A stretch of DNA of 64,000 nt, from positions 1,736,001 to 1,800,000 of the forward strand of contig NZ_CP151792.1 of the NCBI RefSeq assembly GCF_038446525.1. The letters run 5' to 3'. Positions 18,611 to 27,174 of this stretch are shown in pieces (within the stretch, counting starts at the first letter, position 1; every line of letters begins with the position of its first letter). The position numbers and the translations under genes are program-made. Source of the DNA: Methanolobus sp. ZRKC5. Lineage in GTDB: Archaea; Halobacteriota; Methanosarcinia; Methanosarcinales; Methanosarcinaceae. The notes under the pieces were generated by a model. That model was not told the DNA's origin. It was given only the letters and a program-made list of their open reading frames with translations, and did no database searches.

Positions 18611-19757
18611 GAGGATTTCGATATTCCCTCATTTTAGATCATTAAAGTATTCAAACTCAATTATATCCTCTCATTTTTTATCATTTTGTTTAATTTCTCT
18701 TCATTAATCCTTATTTTTAGTATAGCTCCCGCTATCCTAAATTACTCCTTTGGTTTTTAGTGTCCTCAATTGATGCAGATTAAAACAAAAAGCTGTCATC
18801 AACATTTTTGCATTCACTCTTTCTACAGTTGTAACAAGAACCTTTCTGGTTTTAAATATTTCTTTTGTCACTGCATACACTCTTTCGCAAGGGACTCTTT
18901 TCACACTTATTCTTTCATTTCTGAGGATATCCATTATTCCTAAAGGATGTCCTCTTACAGCTCGTTGCATTGTTGCTGCAAAACCTTTTGCTATTGCTCC
19001 AAAATATCCTTTATCTCTATACACCACTTCACCCTTTTCAGACAGATCAACCTGTGAATCGTGAAGTGATGCAGTTGTTGTCTCAAATCTTCTGATTAGT
19101 TCATAATCCTTATCAATAATTGTATGAAGTTTGTATCCAAAGTGAGATTTACCATTTTTCTTAGTCCAGGTTCCATCTTTGCTTCTTCTTGTTTTCGCAT
19201 CTTTTCCTCTGAGTACATCTGCTTTTGCATGTCCTGGATCTGAGTGAATAAAAGTTGCATCCTGGATCATTCCTTTTTTAATCTTCAAACCAAGAGCATC
19301 AAGCTGATTCTGCATTTCATCCCACACCGCTTTTTCTTTACCATTGTCGATAATTCTCTTCCTGAATGACCAGACAGTTGTACTGTCTGGTACATATTCA
19401 GGAAATCCCAGGAATTTCCTAAAGGATATCCTGTCAATACACTGCTTTTCAAGCTCAGCATCAGAAAGACCATGCCATTGTTGCAGAACAAGCATCTTGA
19501 ACATTACAATAACATCAGCTTCAGGCCGTCCGCCTGAAGCTGTTCTGTTTATGTACATTGACTCCAGAATAGGGCGAAAAGGCTTCCAATCTACTAAATA
19601 TTCAATTTCAGCAAGCTTATCTCCGACAGATTGGAGACGCTTATATTCTTCATTTAAGGCAAAATCAGTAAAAGAATCCATAATAGTAAATTTGCTTTGC
19701 TATTATTTAAATTTTATTAAATTGTATGAGTATTGATGGTAGTTTATCGAAATCCTC
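18611..19757 (-). mobile_element. IS5-family insertion sequence, copy 1 (1147 bp), nested in IS66 copy 2
   Basis: Terminal inverted repeats are gaggatttcgata. The element is flanked by the 4-bp duplication tata (18607-18610 and 19758-19761), and the uninterrupted IS66 copies read straight through this point. The same 1147-bp element occurs at 43933-45079 in the opposite orientation. Confidence 0.95.
18737..19681 (-). CDS. IS5-family transposase
   Basis: 314-residue DDE transposase. The N-terminal DUF772-type domain includes FRPILESMY and GGRPEADVIVMFKMLVLQ; catalytic Asp are in MIQDATFIHSD and VVYRDKGYFG and Glu in VPCERVYAVTK. The translation is identical to the copy at 44009-44953, indicating recent transposition. 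The stop is TAG. Confidence 0.95.
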   Translation of the reverse strand: MDSFTDFALNEEYKRLQSVGDKLAEIEYLVDWKPFRPILESMYINRTASGGRPEADVIVMFKMLVLQQWHGLSDAELEKQCIDRISFRKFLGFPEYVPDSTTVWSFRKRIIDNGKEKAVWDEMQNQLDALGLKIKKGMIQDATFIHSDPGHAKADVLRGKDAKTRRSKDGTWTKKNGKSHFGYKLHTIIDKDYELIRRFETTTASLHDSQVDLSEKGEVVYRDKGYFGAIAKGFAATMQRAVRGHPLGIMDILRNERISVKRVPCERVYAVTKEIFKTRKVLVTTVERVNAKMLMTAFCFNLHQLRTLKTKGVI

Positions 19758-19940
19758 TATATTGTTTTTTGCATCATTAAAACAGTCAGGCTGAATAGTT
19801 ACTTTATAATAAAGATGGGATTTTTCACTCCCTTCTTATATTTAATAGTTGATGTGATATATAATTGATTTAAGATTTTTCCAAAAAGATTTTTGCTTAT
19901 CGGAACAGCTTTGAAAAATAAAAATAATATGTTATATGCT

Positions 19941-20387
19941 ATGGCAAATTCTAACAAAACATTGCTTATTGCTCCATGTGGCATGAATTGTAGCATTTGT
20001 ATGGCATATCTGCGAGAAAGAAACAAATGTCATGGGTGCCGGGCATCAGACCTTAATAAACCTGTTACCCGCACGAAATGTAAAATCAAAAACTGCACAA
20101 CCTTTCAAAAAGGCGATGCACTCTTTTGTTTTGAATGCACTGATTTTCCATGTGATAAACTGAAACATCTGGATAAAAGGTATCGAACGAAATACAATAT
20201 GAGTATGATCGAAAACCTTGAAAACATTCAAAAACTTGGTCTCACAGCTTTTTTAGAAAATGAGAGAACAAAGTGGACGTGTTCCAAATGTGGTAGTACT
20301 ATTTGTGTCCATAAAGGCTGCTGTTATAGTTGTGGTGAGCAGCAAAATAAACAATTCAAACTATTTCCTGAAAAGTCTCAGGGTTGA
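19941..20387 (+). CDS. DUF3795 cysteine-rich protein
   Basis: Small protein (149 residues from the chosen ATG; 13- and 17-codon upstream alternatives at 19929 and 19893) with the DUF3795 pattern. It starts APCGMNCSICMAYL, followed by CHGC, CKIKNC and CFECTDFPCDKLKHLD, and ends with CSKCGSTICVHKGCCYSCG. The number of CxxC pairs implies metal or Fe-S binding. Function unknown. It lies between IS66 copy 2 and a degraded acetyltransferase. Confidence 0.8.
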   Translation: MANSNKTLLIAPCGMNCSICMAYLRERNKCHGCRASDLNKPVTRTKCKIKNCTTFQKGDALFCFECTDFPCDKLKHLDKRYRTKYNMSMIENLENIQKLGLTAFLENERTKWTCSKCGSTICVHKGCCYSCGEQQNKQFKLFPEKSQG

Positions 20388-20401
20388 TGTTTGCAGTGGC
20401 A

Positions 20402-20449
<48 letters not shown>

Positions 20450-20480
20450 TGAACACACAATACATAAACATTAAAATTTA

Positions 20481-20645
20481 TTCAAAAAAGTTGCCAGAAA
20501 AAAATCGATTAAGAAGCTGAGTGTTGAAGCTTCAAAGGTGGCAATGCCTTTTTTTGAAAAAATGGGTTTCATTGTGGTACATGAAAACCATATTCTCAGA
20601 GATGGACTAATTTTAATAAATCACACAATGGAAAAAGAAATATGA
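20481..20645 (+). pseudogene. C-terminal remnant of a GNAT acetyltransferase
   Basis: An in-frame stretch of 54 codons ending TGA at 20643 reads FKKVARKKSIKKLSVEASK, then VAMPFFEKMGFIVVHE and GLILINHTMEK. This is the usual last third of YafP-like N-acetyltransferases (VEAS..A..FFEK.GF). No start codon or acetyl-CoA-binding part remains; the AAAT tract occupies the expected upstream position. Confidence 0.7.
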
Positions 20646-20680
20646 CTCCACTAACAGAATTCAGATCATGATAGTATTTC

Positions 20681-22048
20681 TCACATCATCTTTATCGACT
20701 TGATGTTCATGAACTCATAGAACCCGTGCTTTGAGAGTTCCCGACCCATACCGCTTTTCTTCACTCCGCCAAAGGGCAGGCAGGCCTGAGGTGTGCAAAA
20801 TGAGTTTATTCCAATCATTCCTGTTTCAAGTTCAGCGGCAATTCTCATGGCCCTTTTCCGGTCCTGACTCCATACACTGGCACCCAGACCGAACTCTGAA
20901 TCGTTTGCAAGTTCAATAGCTTCCTTTTCATCTTTTACAGTGATTATCGGTGCCACCGGTCCGAATGTTTCTTCCCTCATGACCCTCATATCCATGTTTA
21001 CATCACTAAGGACGGTTGGTGAATACATGTAACCCTCACTTTCCATTCTTCCTCCTGGAATCAGGGCTTTTGCACCCTTTGATATTGCATCATTGACCTG
21101 GTTTTCCAGTATTTGAACCTGCTCTTCCCTTACCATTGGTCCGATATCTGTATCAGGGTCCATGGGGTCACCGACCTTCAGATTCTTCGTACCTTCAACA
21201 AACCTTTCAGTGAACTCCTCCGCCACGTCTTCCATAACAATGAAACGCTTGGCTGCTATGCATGTCTGTCCGGTATTGATAAATCGACTTGGAACTCCTA
21301 CTTTTGCCGCCATTTCCACATTTGCATCATCAAGAATTATAAATGGGTCACTGCCACCGAGTTCCAGCACAAATTTCTTCATGTTATGAGCGGCAAGTTC
21401 TGCGACCTTCTGGCCGGCATCATATCCTCCGGTGAAGGAAACTGCCTTGATCTCATCTTTTGAAATGAGTGAGGATGCAGTGGGTCCGTTCACAAGAAGT
21501 GTCTGGAAGACACCTTCAGGAAATCCTGCCTCTAAAAATATGTTCTCAATTTCCAGTGCGCACATTGGCACATAACTTGAGTGCTTCAGTACCATCACAT
21601 TCCCACCTGCAAGCACATGGGATGCTGCACTGAGCACCTGCCAGAATGGGAAGTTCCATGGTTTGATAGCAAGCACGGTGCCCATTGGTTCATAATGTAT
21701 CATCGAGTCGCACGAGTTCTCTTCCGCAGGCTCAGGATCAAGCATCTTCTCTGCATTATCTGCAAAGTAATCAAACATGGTTGCACATTTTACGACCTCG
21801 GGAACTGCCTGCTTCATGACCTTTCCCATCTCAGTTGTGATGAGTTTTCCATATTGCTGCTTGTTCTTGCGTAATATATCAGCGAAGCTCCGCAGAAGTT
21901 CATTACGCTCTGAAACATCAGTTTTCTTCCATTCAACAAATGTTTCAGCAGATTTTTTGAGTATTTGGCTAACCTGCTCATCAGTATGTATTTCTACTTC
22001 ACCGATGACTTTTCCTGTTGCTGGGTTGATGGATGAGATAGTGGTCAT
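20681..22048 (-). CDS. NAD(P)-dependent aldehyde dehydrogenase (succinate-semialdehyde type), paralogue
   Basis: 455 residues, the same length and layout as the enzyme at 15621. Asn in KPWNFPFWQ, Glu in LELGGSDPF, catalytic Cys in NTGQTCIAAKRF, and ETFGPVAP are visible. It carries no ThDP-enzyme neighbour. Together with 15621 it suggests an ancestral duplication now separated by IS66/IS5 and the DUF3795 segment. Substrate unknown. Confidence 0.9.
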   Translation of the reverse strand: MTTISSINPATGKVIGEVEIHTDEQVSQILKKSAETFVEWKKTDVSERNELLRSFADILRKNKQQYGKLITTEMGKVMKQAVPEVVKCATMFDYFADNAEKMLDPEPAEENSCDSMIHYEPMGTVLAIKPWNFPFWQVLSAASHVLAGGNVMVLKHSSYVPMCALEIENIFLEAGFPEGVFQTLLVNGPTASSLISKDEIKAVSFTGGYDAGQKVAELAAHNMKKFVLELGGSDPFIILDDANVEMAAKVGVPSRFINTGQTCIAAKRFIVMEDVAEEFTERFVEGTKNLKVGDPMDPDTDIGPMVREEQVQILENQVNDAISKGAKALIPGGRMESEGYMYSPTVLSDVNMDMRVMREETFGPVAPIITVKDEKEAIELANDSEFGLGASVWSQDRKRAMRIAAELETGMIGINSFCTPQACLPFGGVKKSGMGRELSKHGFYEFMNIKSIKMM

Positions 22049-22141
22049 GATAAATCCTCGAAATCAATGATATAATTGAACTGTCCCATATTTGCTATTA
22101 TTGATTGCGTTTAAAAGTGAGAGTTGTTCTCTAATATTTAA

Positions 22142-22573
22142 TTATCTCATAGCAATCTGTACAACAGTAGGATGCTTTTTCATGATAGTATAAGCAATGG
22201 ACTTCTCAACCCATAGTTTTCCCTGTTGCATGCGGCGCATATTACTGAGTTCTCCAAGTATCTGTAATGCTTCAAGAGCCAGAGGATCATTGAGATAACA
22301 ACTGTCAGGAACCTTTATATCCGAAAAGAAAATCATGGGCAGCTTTAGCTTTTCATGCAGGTCTGGAGGCAGTTTTTCGCTGAGATTTAGCAGCACAGCT
22401 GTGTCAAAAATGTGTTCTTTTCCTGTTTTCGTTCTGGACTCTGGTCTTTCTTCTGTTAGAAGCTGGACAAGGGTTTTGCGCTCTGAAACAATGCCATCAT
22501 TTATTTTTCCTATTTCCAGTCTCATCCATCGAGTGAGGATTGAGTCATCGGCAATTGGATGTCTTCCTGACAT
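22142..22573 (-). CDS. DUF61 (UPF0216) archaeal protein
   Basis: 143-residue conserved archaeal protein: ILTRWMRLEIGKINDGIV, then RKTLVQLLTEE and LPPDLHEKLKLPMIFF are the family's pattern. No catalytic motif is known. Start ATG at 22573 is followed by the conserved start region after a short tail (MSGRHPIADD). Confidence 0.85.
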   Translation of the reverse strand: MSGRHPIADDSILTRWMRLEIGKINDGIVSERKTLVQLLTEERPESRTKTGKEHIFDTAVLLNLSEKLPPDLHEKLKLPMIFFSDIKVPDSCYLNDPLALEALQILGELSNMRRMQQGKLWVEKSIAYTIMKKHPTVVQIAMR

Positions 22574-22751
22574 ATTCGCACTTCTTGTGTGAGGATAAAG
22601 ATACTATCTCGTTTTTCTACATTTTTGTATGTTGTTTTCTCTAAAAAGACTTACATATCAGGCACCGTGTAATTTGGTATTTTATTTGATTGATACCTCA
22701 TTCTCATTTTTTTGGGGTTAACGATTTAAACTTTGTGGACCAGTATTTACT

Positions 22752-23036
22752 ATGGATCCTCTTAAGCTTTTGAAGCAGCATGAAAACGTTATCAAAGGAT
22801 GGTTTGGTGTTAAGAGAATAGGTCTTTTTGGATCATTTGCCAGAGGTGAATCACTGGATAAGAGTGATGTAGACGTGCTTGTAGAGTTTGCTGAAGGCAA
22901 AAAAACATTTGATAATTTCATGGAATTAAAATTCTATCTTGAAGAGCTTTTTGGAAGAGATGTTGATTTGGTCATTGAAACAGCTATTAAACCCAGATTG
23001 AAGAATTACATCATGAGGGAAGCTGTTTATGCCTAA
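22752..23036 (+). CDS. Minimal nucleotidyltransferase (MNT), orphan
   Basis: 94-residue MNT/MntA-type protein. The signature GSFARGESLDKSDVDVLVEF (residues about 26-45) supplies the two metal-binding Asp, and DVDLVIE the third. Such proteins are antitoxins that modify a HEPN partner. No HEPN follows in frame: an ATG overlapping its end (23029) opens only 12 codons, then a second MNT begins. It may have lost its partner. Confidence 0.88.
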   Translation: MDPLKLLKQHENVIKGWFGVKRIGLFGSFARGESLDKSDVDVLVEFAEGKKTFDNFMELKFYLEELFGRDVDLVIETAIKPRLKNYIMREAVYA

Positions 23037-23067
23037 GGATTATGAGTTTGGCAGGTCTTGTCAATGA
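23029..23067 (+). pseudogene. Possible 12-codon stub of a HEPN (DUF86) gene
   Basis: ATG at 23029, overlapping the MNT stop, encodes MPKDYEFGRSCQ then TGA. HEPN/DUF86 partners usually start this way, overlapping the MNT end and beginning with a short basic-Asp-Tyr segment. The remainder is absent. The reading is weak because the stub is so short. Confidence 0.25.
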
Positions 23068-23390
23068 ACAATTCATCTTCTGTTTTTGAAGCATCCATTC
23101 AAAAAGTAAAGACAGCAGTTCTTGAAGTTTTTGAAAATGAGGATGTAAGGATAATTCTTTTCGGTTCAAGGGCAAGGGGAAATGCTCACTACACGTCGGA
23201 TATAGATATTGGCATTCTGCCATCTGGCAAGTGTGATAGAAAAAAGATAACTGTCTTAAGAGCAGATTTAGAGGAAATGAACATTCCCTATACAGTGGAT
23301 CTGGTGGACCTGTCCATCGTTTCCGAAGACTTCAGACAGAAAGTGCTTGATGAGGGTGAAGTATGGAAAGACAGAATAAACTGCAAATGA
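23064..23390 (+). CDS. MNT-domain antitoxin nucleotidyltransferase
   Basis: 108-residue nucleotidyltransferase with GSRARGNAHYTSDIDIGIL and third acidic strand YTVDLVDLS. In type VII MNT/HEPN systems the MNT adenylylates a Tyr on the HEPN toxin. The ATG at 23064 has cagg nine bases upstream; a TTG at 23058 is an alternative. The stop overlaps the HEPN start as ATGA, so the pair is translationally coupled. Confidence 0.88.
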   Translation: MNNSSSVFEASIQKVKTAVLEVFENEDVRIILFGSRARGNAHYTSDIDIGILPSGKCDRKKITVLRADLEEMNIPYTVDLVDLSIVSEDFRQKVLDEGEVWKDRINCK

Positions 23391-23770
23391 AAGCAAGAGT
23401 TGCAAAAAGAGCTCTGGGTACCCTGCAGGAGATCATGGATGAGTCATACTCTGTCATAATCAGGGATGCTGCAATCCAGCGATTTGAGTACACATTTGAG
23501 GCGATATGGAAACTCGTCAAGGAGTATCTTATTGAAAGAGAGGGTATCGTGTGCAATTCTCCGAAATCGTGCTTCCGTGAAGCTTTCAAAATGCATCTCC
23601 TAAATGAGAATGAGAGTATGCAGTCGTTGTACATGACCGATGACAGGAACATGACAACTCACACATATCATGAAGATGTGGCAGAGGAGATATACAAGGA
23701 ACTTTCAGGATATTACAGTTTGATGAACAGGATATACACGAATATTATCAAGGATTCAGGACTGGATTAA
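23387..23770 (+). CDS. HEPN-domain toxin (HI0074 family)
   Basis: About 127 residues, all-helical nucleotidyltransferase-substrate-binding family. It carries RNMTTHTY, an exact R-x4-H-x-Y, the RNase motif plus the modifiable Tyr described for HepT toxins. The start at 23387 (ATGA overlap) is preferred; an ATG at 23363 would give 135 residues with a 28-bp overlap. The paired MNT upstream is the presumptive antitoxin. HEPN toxins cleave tRNA or mRNA; the target here is unknown. Confidence 0.85.
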   Translation: MKARVAKRALGTLQEIMDESYSVIIRDAAIQRFEYTFEAIWKLVKEYLIEREGIVCNSPKSCFREAFKMHLLNENESMQSLYMTDDRNMTTHTYHEDVAEEIYKELSGYYSLMNRIYTNIIKDSGLD

Positions 23771-23799
23771 TTCCATGATTTCCGCTTGCTATCCTTTTA

Positions 23800-24825
23800 T
23801 CAGATCAACTCATCCAGGTGGTCGTACCTGAGTTTATAATAAGTTCCACGTCCTGTTTTTCCCACCTGTACAAAGATCTTTTTCTTAACAAGTTCATGAA
23901 GGTCCCGTTTTGATGTTGAAACTCCCAGATCGCAAAGTTTCTGGTATTCCTGATTCGTGATCTTTCCCATCTCACGTGCAAATTTTATTCCTTTGATCTG
24001 TCTGTCTTTTAATCCTATCTGAAGATATTTTCCTACATTCCCGTGGTCACGGCTTATGTTCAGCACGGCATTTTCAACCCTTGAGACCTTTAATGCAAGA
24101 GCGTAGAGATAGTACTCCAGCCATTCATTGATGTCAGGTTCTTTTCCATTGCTGCCTTCAAGGCTCTCAAAATAGTCTTTTTTTCTCTGGTTGAAGAACT
24201 CCTCAATGGTGAACAATTTCTTTGCTTCTTTGAAGTTTTTTCCCAGAATATAGGCAGATATGCTTCTGGCAATAGTCCCACTCGCTTTTTCAAAAGGATG
24301 CATGCGATAAAGTTCATAGTGAACTATCCCGGCCTTTAGTGCAGGTAACATTTCGGCAGCTTCGTCACTGTAGATCCAATCGATCAAGTCCCTAACACAA
24401 TATCTCACTCTTTCAGGTTCCATAAATCCTTTAGCTATAGTTGTTCGGTAACGACCAATCTCATCTTCCGGACCAATTCCTTTCATAGCAATTTTATGAA
24501 GTGTGAGTATCATATCCTCGGATATTTCCTCGTTTTCAAGGCTCTGAAGATACTCATTCAGTTCCAGAAAATTAAGGACCTGTTTCTTATCCGTTTCATC
24601 CCCGAATATATCCTGTCCGTTTACGAGTTTTGTAACCTGTCTTATGGATAGTCCATTTTCATCAAGGCTGGTTGCATGATAGGCGAGCCTGAAAAGGTTG
24701 TTGATCTGCAGTCTTCTTTCCCATGCGGGAGGTACGTGGGTATTGAGAATTATCTCCCTGGCTGCCTGTGTCCTTGCAAGCAGGCGTACCATTCTGTCAT
24801 TATAGTAAAAATCCGGCTGGTACAT
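23800..24825 (-). CDS. Fic-family protein with atypical active-site motif
   Basis: 341-residue Fic protein with a C-terminal winged helix (ITNQEYQKLCDLGVSTSKRDL). The inhibitory motif TSLDEN (about residue 52) fits (S/T)xxxE(G/N). The core reads HPFEKASGTIAR where the family has HPFx(D/E)GN(G/K)R: the catalytic His is kept, but the acidic residue, Gly-Asn and Arg that bind ATP phosphates and Mg are replaced. Classic AMP transfer therefore looks impaired; it may use another donor or act as a regulator. It is convergent with the HEPN gene. Confidence 0.85.
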   Translation of the reverse strand: MYQPDFYYNDRMVRLLARTQAAREIILNTHVPPAWERRLQINNLFRLAYHATSLDENGLSIRQVTKLVNGQDIFGDETDKKQVLNFLELNEYLQSLENEEISEDMILTLHKIAMKGIGPEDEIGRYRTTIAKGFMEPERVRYCVRDLIDWIYSDEAAEMLPALKAGIVHYELYRMHPFEKASGTIARSISAYILGKNFKEAKKLFTIEEFFNQRKKDYFESLEGSNGKEPDINEWLEYYLYALALKVSRVENAVLNISRDHGNVGKYLQIGLKDRQIKGIKFAREMGKITNQEYQKLCDLGVSTSKRDLHELVKKKIFVQVGKTGRGTYYKLRYDHLDELI

Positions 24826-24941
24826 ATTTCAGGTATTCTCCAGAAGGCCAATGCCCCGATTATTTATTATTTGTTCCGGTCAAAGCTTTTTGATATTAAT
24901 TGACTGGCTAAATATAAATTCTTTAAATACGACTTATAATT

Positions 24942-25871
24942 ATGGATGATTTGTACACTACAGCAGAGAAGATAAGGACGATGGATATCAGGGGGGCAGG
25001 AAGGATTGCAGTAGCAGCATCAGCTGCCATGAGGGATTATGCAATGTCGTTGAAATCCCTGCCTTTAAATGAATTTGATATTAAGATTGAAGAGGCAGCA
25101 AAGACACTTGTGGACACCCGACCAACTGCCGTATCCCTTCCCAATGCTGTTGCTCTCACAAAGAGGCATAGTTCTACGAATACTTATGATGCCATCGATG
25201 AAATATCAGAAAATGCGGAGAAATTCATCAAAAATGCAGAGGAAGCACTGGGTAAAATAGGAAAGATAGGTGCTCAGCGCATCCACGATGGCGATGTCAT
25301 CATGACCCATTGTAATTCCCATGCAGCTATCTCTATTATCAAAACAGCCTTCGACCAGGGCAAGAACATATCTGTCATTGCCACAGAATCCCGGCCCAGA
25401 AGGCAGGGTTTCATCACCATCCGGGAATTGAATGATTACGGTATTCCTACAAGTCTCATTGTGGACTCGGCTGTGAGACTGACAATGAAAGAAGTAGACA
25501 TTGTGGTAGTCGGTGCAGATTCAATTTCCGTTAATGGTGCACTCATTAACAAGATTGGCACTTCCCAGCTCGCAATGGCGGCACAGGAAGCCCGCAGAAA
25601 TGTTATCGTTGCTGCTGAAACCTACAAATTCAGCCCGAGAACTCTTCTTGGTGAAATGGTAGAAATAGAAGACCGTTCCAGTGATGAAGTAATAGATGCT
25701 GAGATTCTCAGTGAACTTCCCAATGTCAAAGTCAAAAATCCGGCGTTCGATGTGACTCCTGCAGAGTACATCGACTTGATAATCACTGAAGTAGGAGCTT
25801 TCCCTCCAGCTATGGCTTTTACGGTAATAAAGGATTATCTGGGACTTGAAATTGTTGAAAATGAGAGTTAA
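24942..25871 (+). CDS. Ribose-1,5-bisphosphate isomerase
   Basis: 309-residue member of the eIF2B/MtnA-like isomerase family, specifically the archaeal R15P isomerase, which converts ribose-1,5-bisphosphate to ribulose-1,5-bisphosphate for type III RuBisCO in AMP salvage. N-terminal RGAGRIAVAA, catalytic Cys in MTHCNSHAAI and Asp in VVGADSISVNGALINKIGT are present. AMP phosphorylase and RuBisCO genes are not in the window. TATA-like tttaaata lies about 25 bases upstream with little room for a leader. Confidence 0.9.
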   Translation: MDDLYTTAEKIRTMDIRGAGRIAVAASAAMRDYAMSLKSLPLNEFDIKIEEAAKTLVDTRPTAVSLPNAVALTKRHSSTNTYDAIDEISENAEKFIKNAEEALGKIGKIGAQRIHDGDVIMTHCNSHAAISIIKTAFDQGKNISVIATESRPRRQGFITIRELNDYGIPTSLIVDSAVRLTMKEVDIVVVGADSISVNGALINKIGTSQLAMAAQEARRNVIVAAETYKFSPRTLLGEMVEIEDRSSDEVIDAEILSELPNVKVKNPAFDVTPAEYIDLIITEVGAFPPAMAFTVIKDYLGLEIVENES

Positions 25872-25874
25872 TGT

Positions 25875-26171
25875 TCAATCCTTTCTTTTTTCCATATTCT
25901 TATCGGACCAGTTCCACCATTTGAGCAGTTGCGGGTCGTGGTTTTTATGGGATGCATAATAGACCGCTTCCCTGAAACCATATAATACACATCTATCTAC
26001 GTGTTTGCCTCTCAGTTCAATTAATTCAAGGTACATTAACTCGGGATCTTTACCTTTGAGCTGTGCGATCGAGTGTATCCCCAGTTCCCATAGTTGTTCA
26101 GCCGATTTCCTCCCAAATCCTGGCATCTGCATTATTTCTTCCAATCCTTTTTCTTTTTCAGAGTTTTTCAT
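25875..26171 (-). CDS. Helix-hairpin-helix protein (Cdd1-like)
   Basis: 98-residue protein with a helix-hairpin-helix (LEEIMQMPGFGRKSAEQLWELGI, as in Cdd1/'pathogenicity locus' proteins) and a C-terminal region ending LLKWWNWSDKN. Probably binds DNA non-specifically or through a partner. Its start overlaps the nitroreductase stop by 4 bp (ATGA), so the two form an operon. Confidence 0.8.
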   Translation of the reverse strand: MKNSEKEKGLEEIMQMPGFGRKSAEQLWELGIHSIAQLKGKDPELMYLELIELRGKHVDRCVLYGFREAVYYASHKNHDPQLLKWWNWSDKNMEKRKD

Positions 26172-26902
26172 TTTTTACCCACGGTTGCAACATATATGAC
26201 GAACTCATTTTCTCCATCAAGTCCAAGTGCAGGATTAATTTCCTCGTCAAGGAATGCTGCAATAGCACAAACTCCACAGCCCACTGACTCTGCGCTTAGG
26301 TAGAGGTTCTGGCAGGCATGTCCTGCGTCCAGATGCAGATACCTGTATCCCCTCTGCCCGTATCTCCATTCCATCCTGTAGGGTACGGCTGTCCAAATGA
26401 ATGTAACAGCACTGGTCTTAACGAATGCCTGATCAAGACATCCCCGCATTATCTTATCTGCGATGTCCTTTCCCATATCAATTTCCACAAGTTTATGTTC
26501 AATGGGGAGGAATCTGTACAGACCATTTTCCACTCCGTGAACATTATTTACAAGAATATAGGTCTCCAGGGCGTGTCTTGCTCCGGCTGAAGGAACTGTC
26601 CTGAAACTGACAACATCCCGGACAACTTCCTTGACTCCCTGTGTGCACCAGAGCAGGTATGAAAGTTCTTCAATCAAAAGTGGCTCAGAGCTGTAATTTC
26701 TGACACTTGTTCTGTTTTCTATGGCCTGTCTCAGGCCGATCTCATTTACCTGTATATCTTTTGGTTTGGGGAGGTCTATGATCCTGTTGTTATCCTTTGC
26801 TCCCAGTTCCAGAGGTGGCTGAGGATACCCCATTGCCTGGTCTGATCTGTCAAGATATCTATACTGTGTCTTTTCCATGAAATCTTTGCCAATTTCCTTC
26901 AT
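26168..26902 (-). CDS. SagB/ThcOx-type nitroreductase
   Basis: 244-residue FMN-dependent oxidoreductase. The nitroreductase N-terminal motif is ENRTSVRNY, followed by SAGARHALETYILVNNV and HLDAGHACQNLYLSAESVGCGVCAIAAF, the pattern of the SagB/thiazole-oxidase subgroup. No azoline-peptide cyclodehydratase is nearby, so it is likely a stand-alone reductase of unknown substrate. MITE C was inserted 51 bp upstream of the start. Confidence 0.88.
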   Translation of the reverse strand: MKEIGKDFMEKTQYRYLDRSDQAMGYPQPPLELGAKDNNRIIDLPKPKDIQVNEIGLRQAIENRTSVRNYSSEPLLIEELSYLLWCTQGVKEVVRDVVSFRTVPSAGARHALETYILVNNVHGVENGLYRFLPIEHKLVEIDMGKDIADKIMRGCLDQAFVKTSAVTFIWTAVPYRMEWRYGQRGYRYLHLDAGHACQNLYLSAESVGCGVCAIAAFLDEEINPALGLDGENEFVIYVATVGKK

Positions 26903-26953
26903 TTATTACCCCCACACGTATATTCGTTGCAGCATTGAAATTATTTATGAGTT

Positions 26954-27147
26954 GTAACTATTCAGCCTACCACAATTAGCCTATTGATACTGATTTAATC
27001 AAAACGGAGATGTTTGCTCACTAACAACCTAAGAATCAAAAAAGCAATCAATGGCAACAATCAAAATTAATGATCCTAATAAAATGTAGGTCTCAACTTT
27101 TTGTCAAGATTGCTATTGATAGTGTTTTTATCAGGCTGAATAGTTAC
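26954..27147 (+). mobile_element. MITE copy C (194 bp, intact)
   Basis: Ends gtaactattcagcct and its inverse; perfect 8-bp duplication tatgagtt (26946-26953 and 27148-27155). Belongs to the C/D/E subgroup. It sits between the nitroreductase start and the end of the methyltransferase gene, so it probably lies in or near the nitroreductase promoter. Confidence 0.95.
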
Positions 27148-27174
27148 TATGAGTTTTATCATTCATCATTTTCA

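Larger units (their letters stand above)
17017..19802 (-). mobile_element. IS66-family element copy 2, interrupted by IS5
   Basis: Both ends carry gtaactattcagccta, and the flanks form the perfect duplication tttataat (17009-17016 and 19803-19810). The span of 2786 bp equals the 1622-bp element plus an IS5 element of 1147 bp, its 4-bp target duplication and a 13-bp internal tandem duplication. The transposase is therefore broken, but both ends remain usable in trans. Confidence 0.95.
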
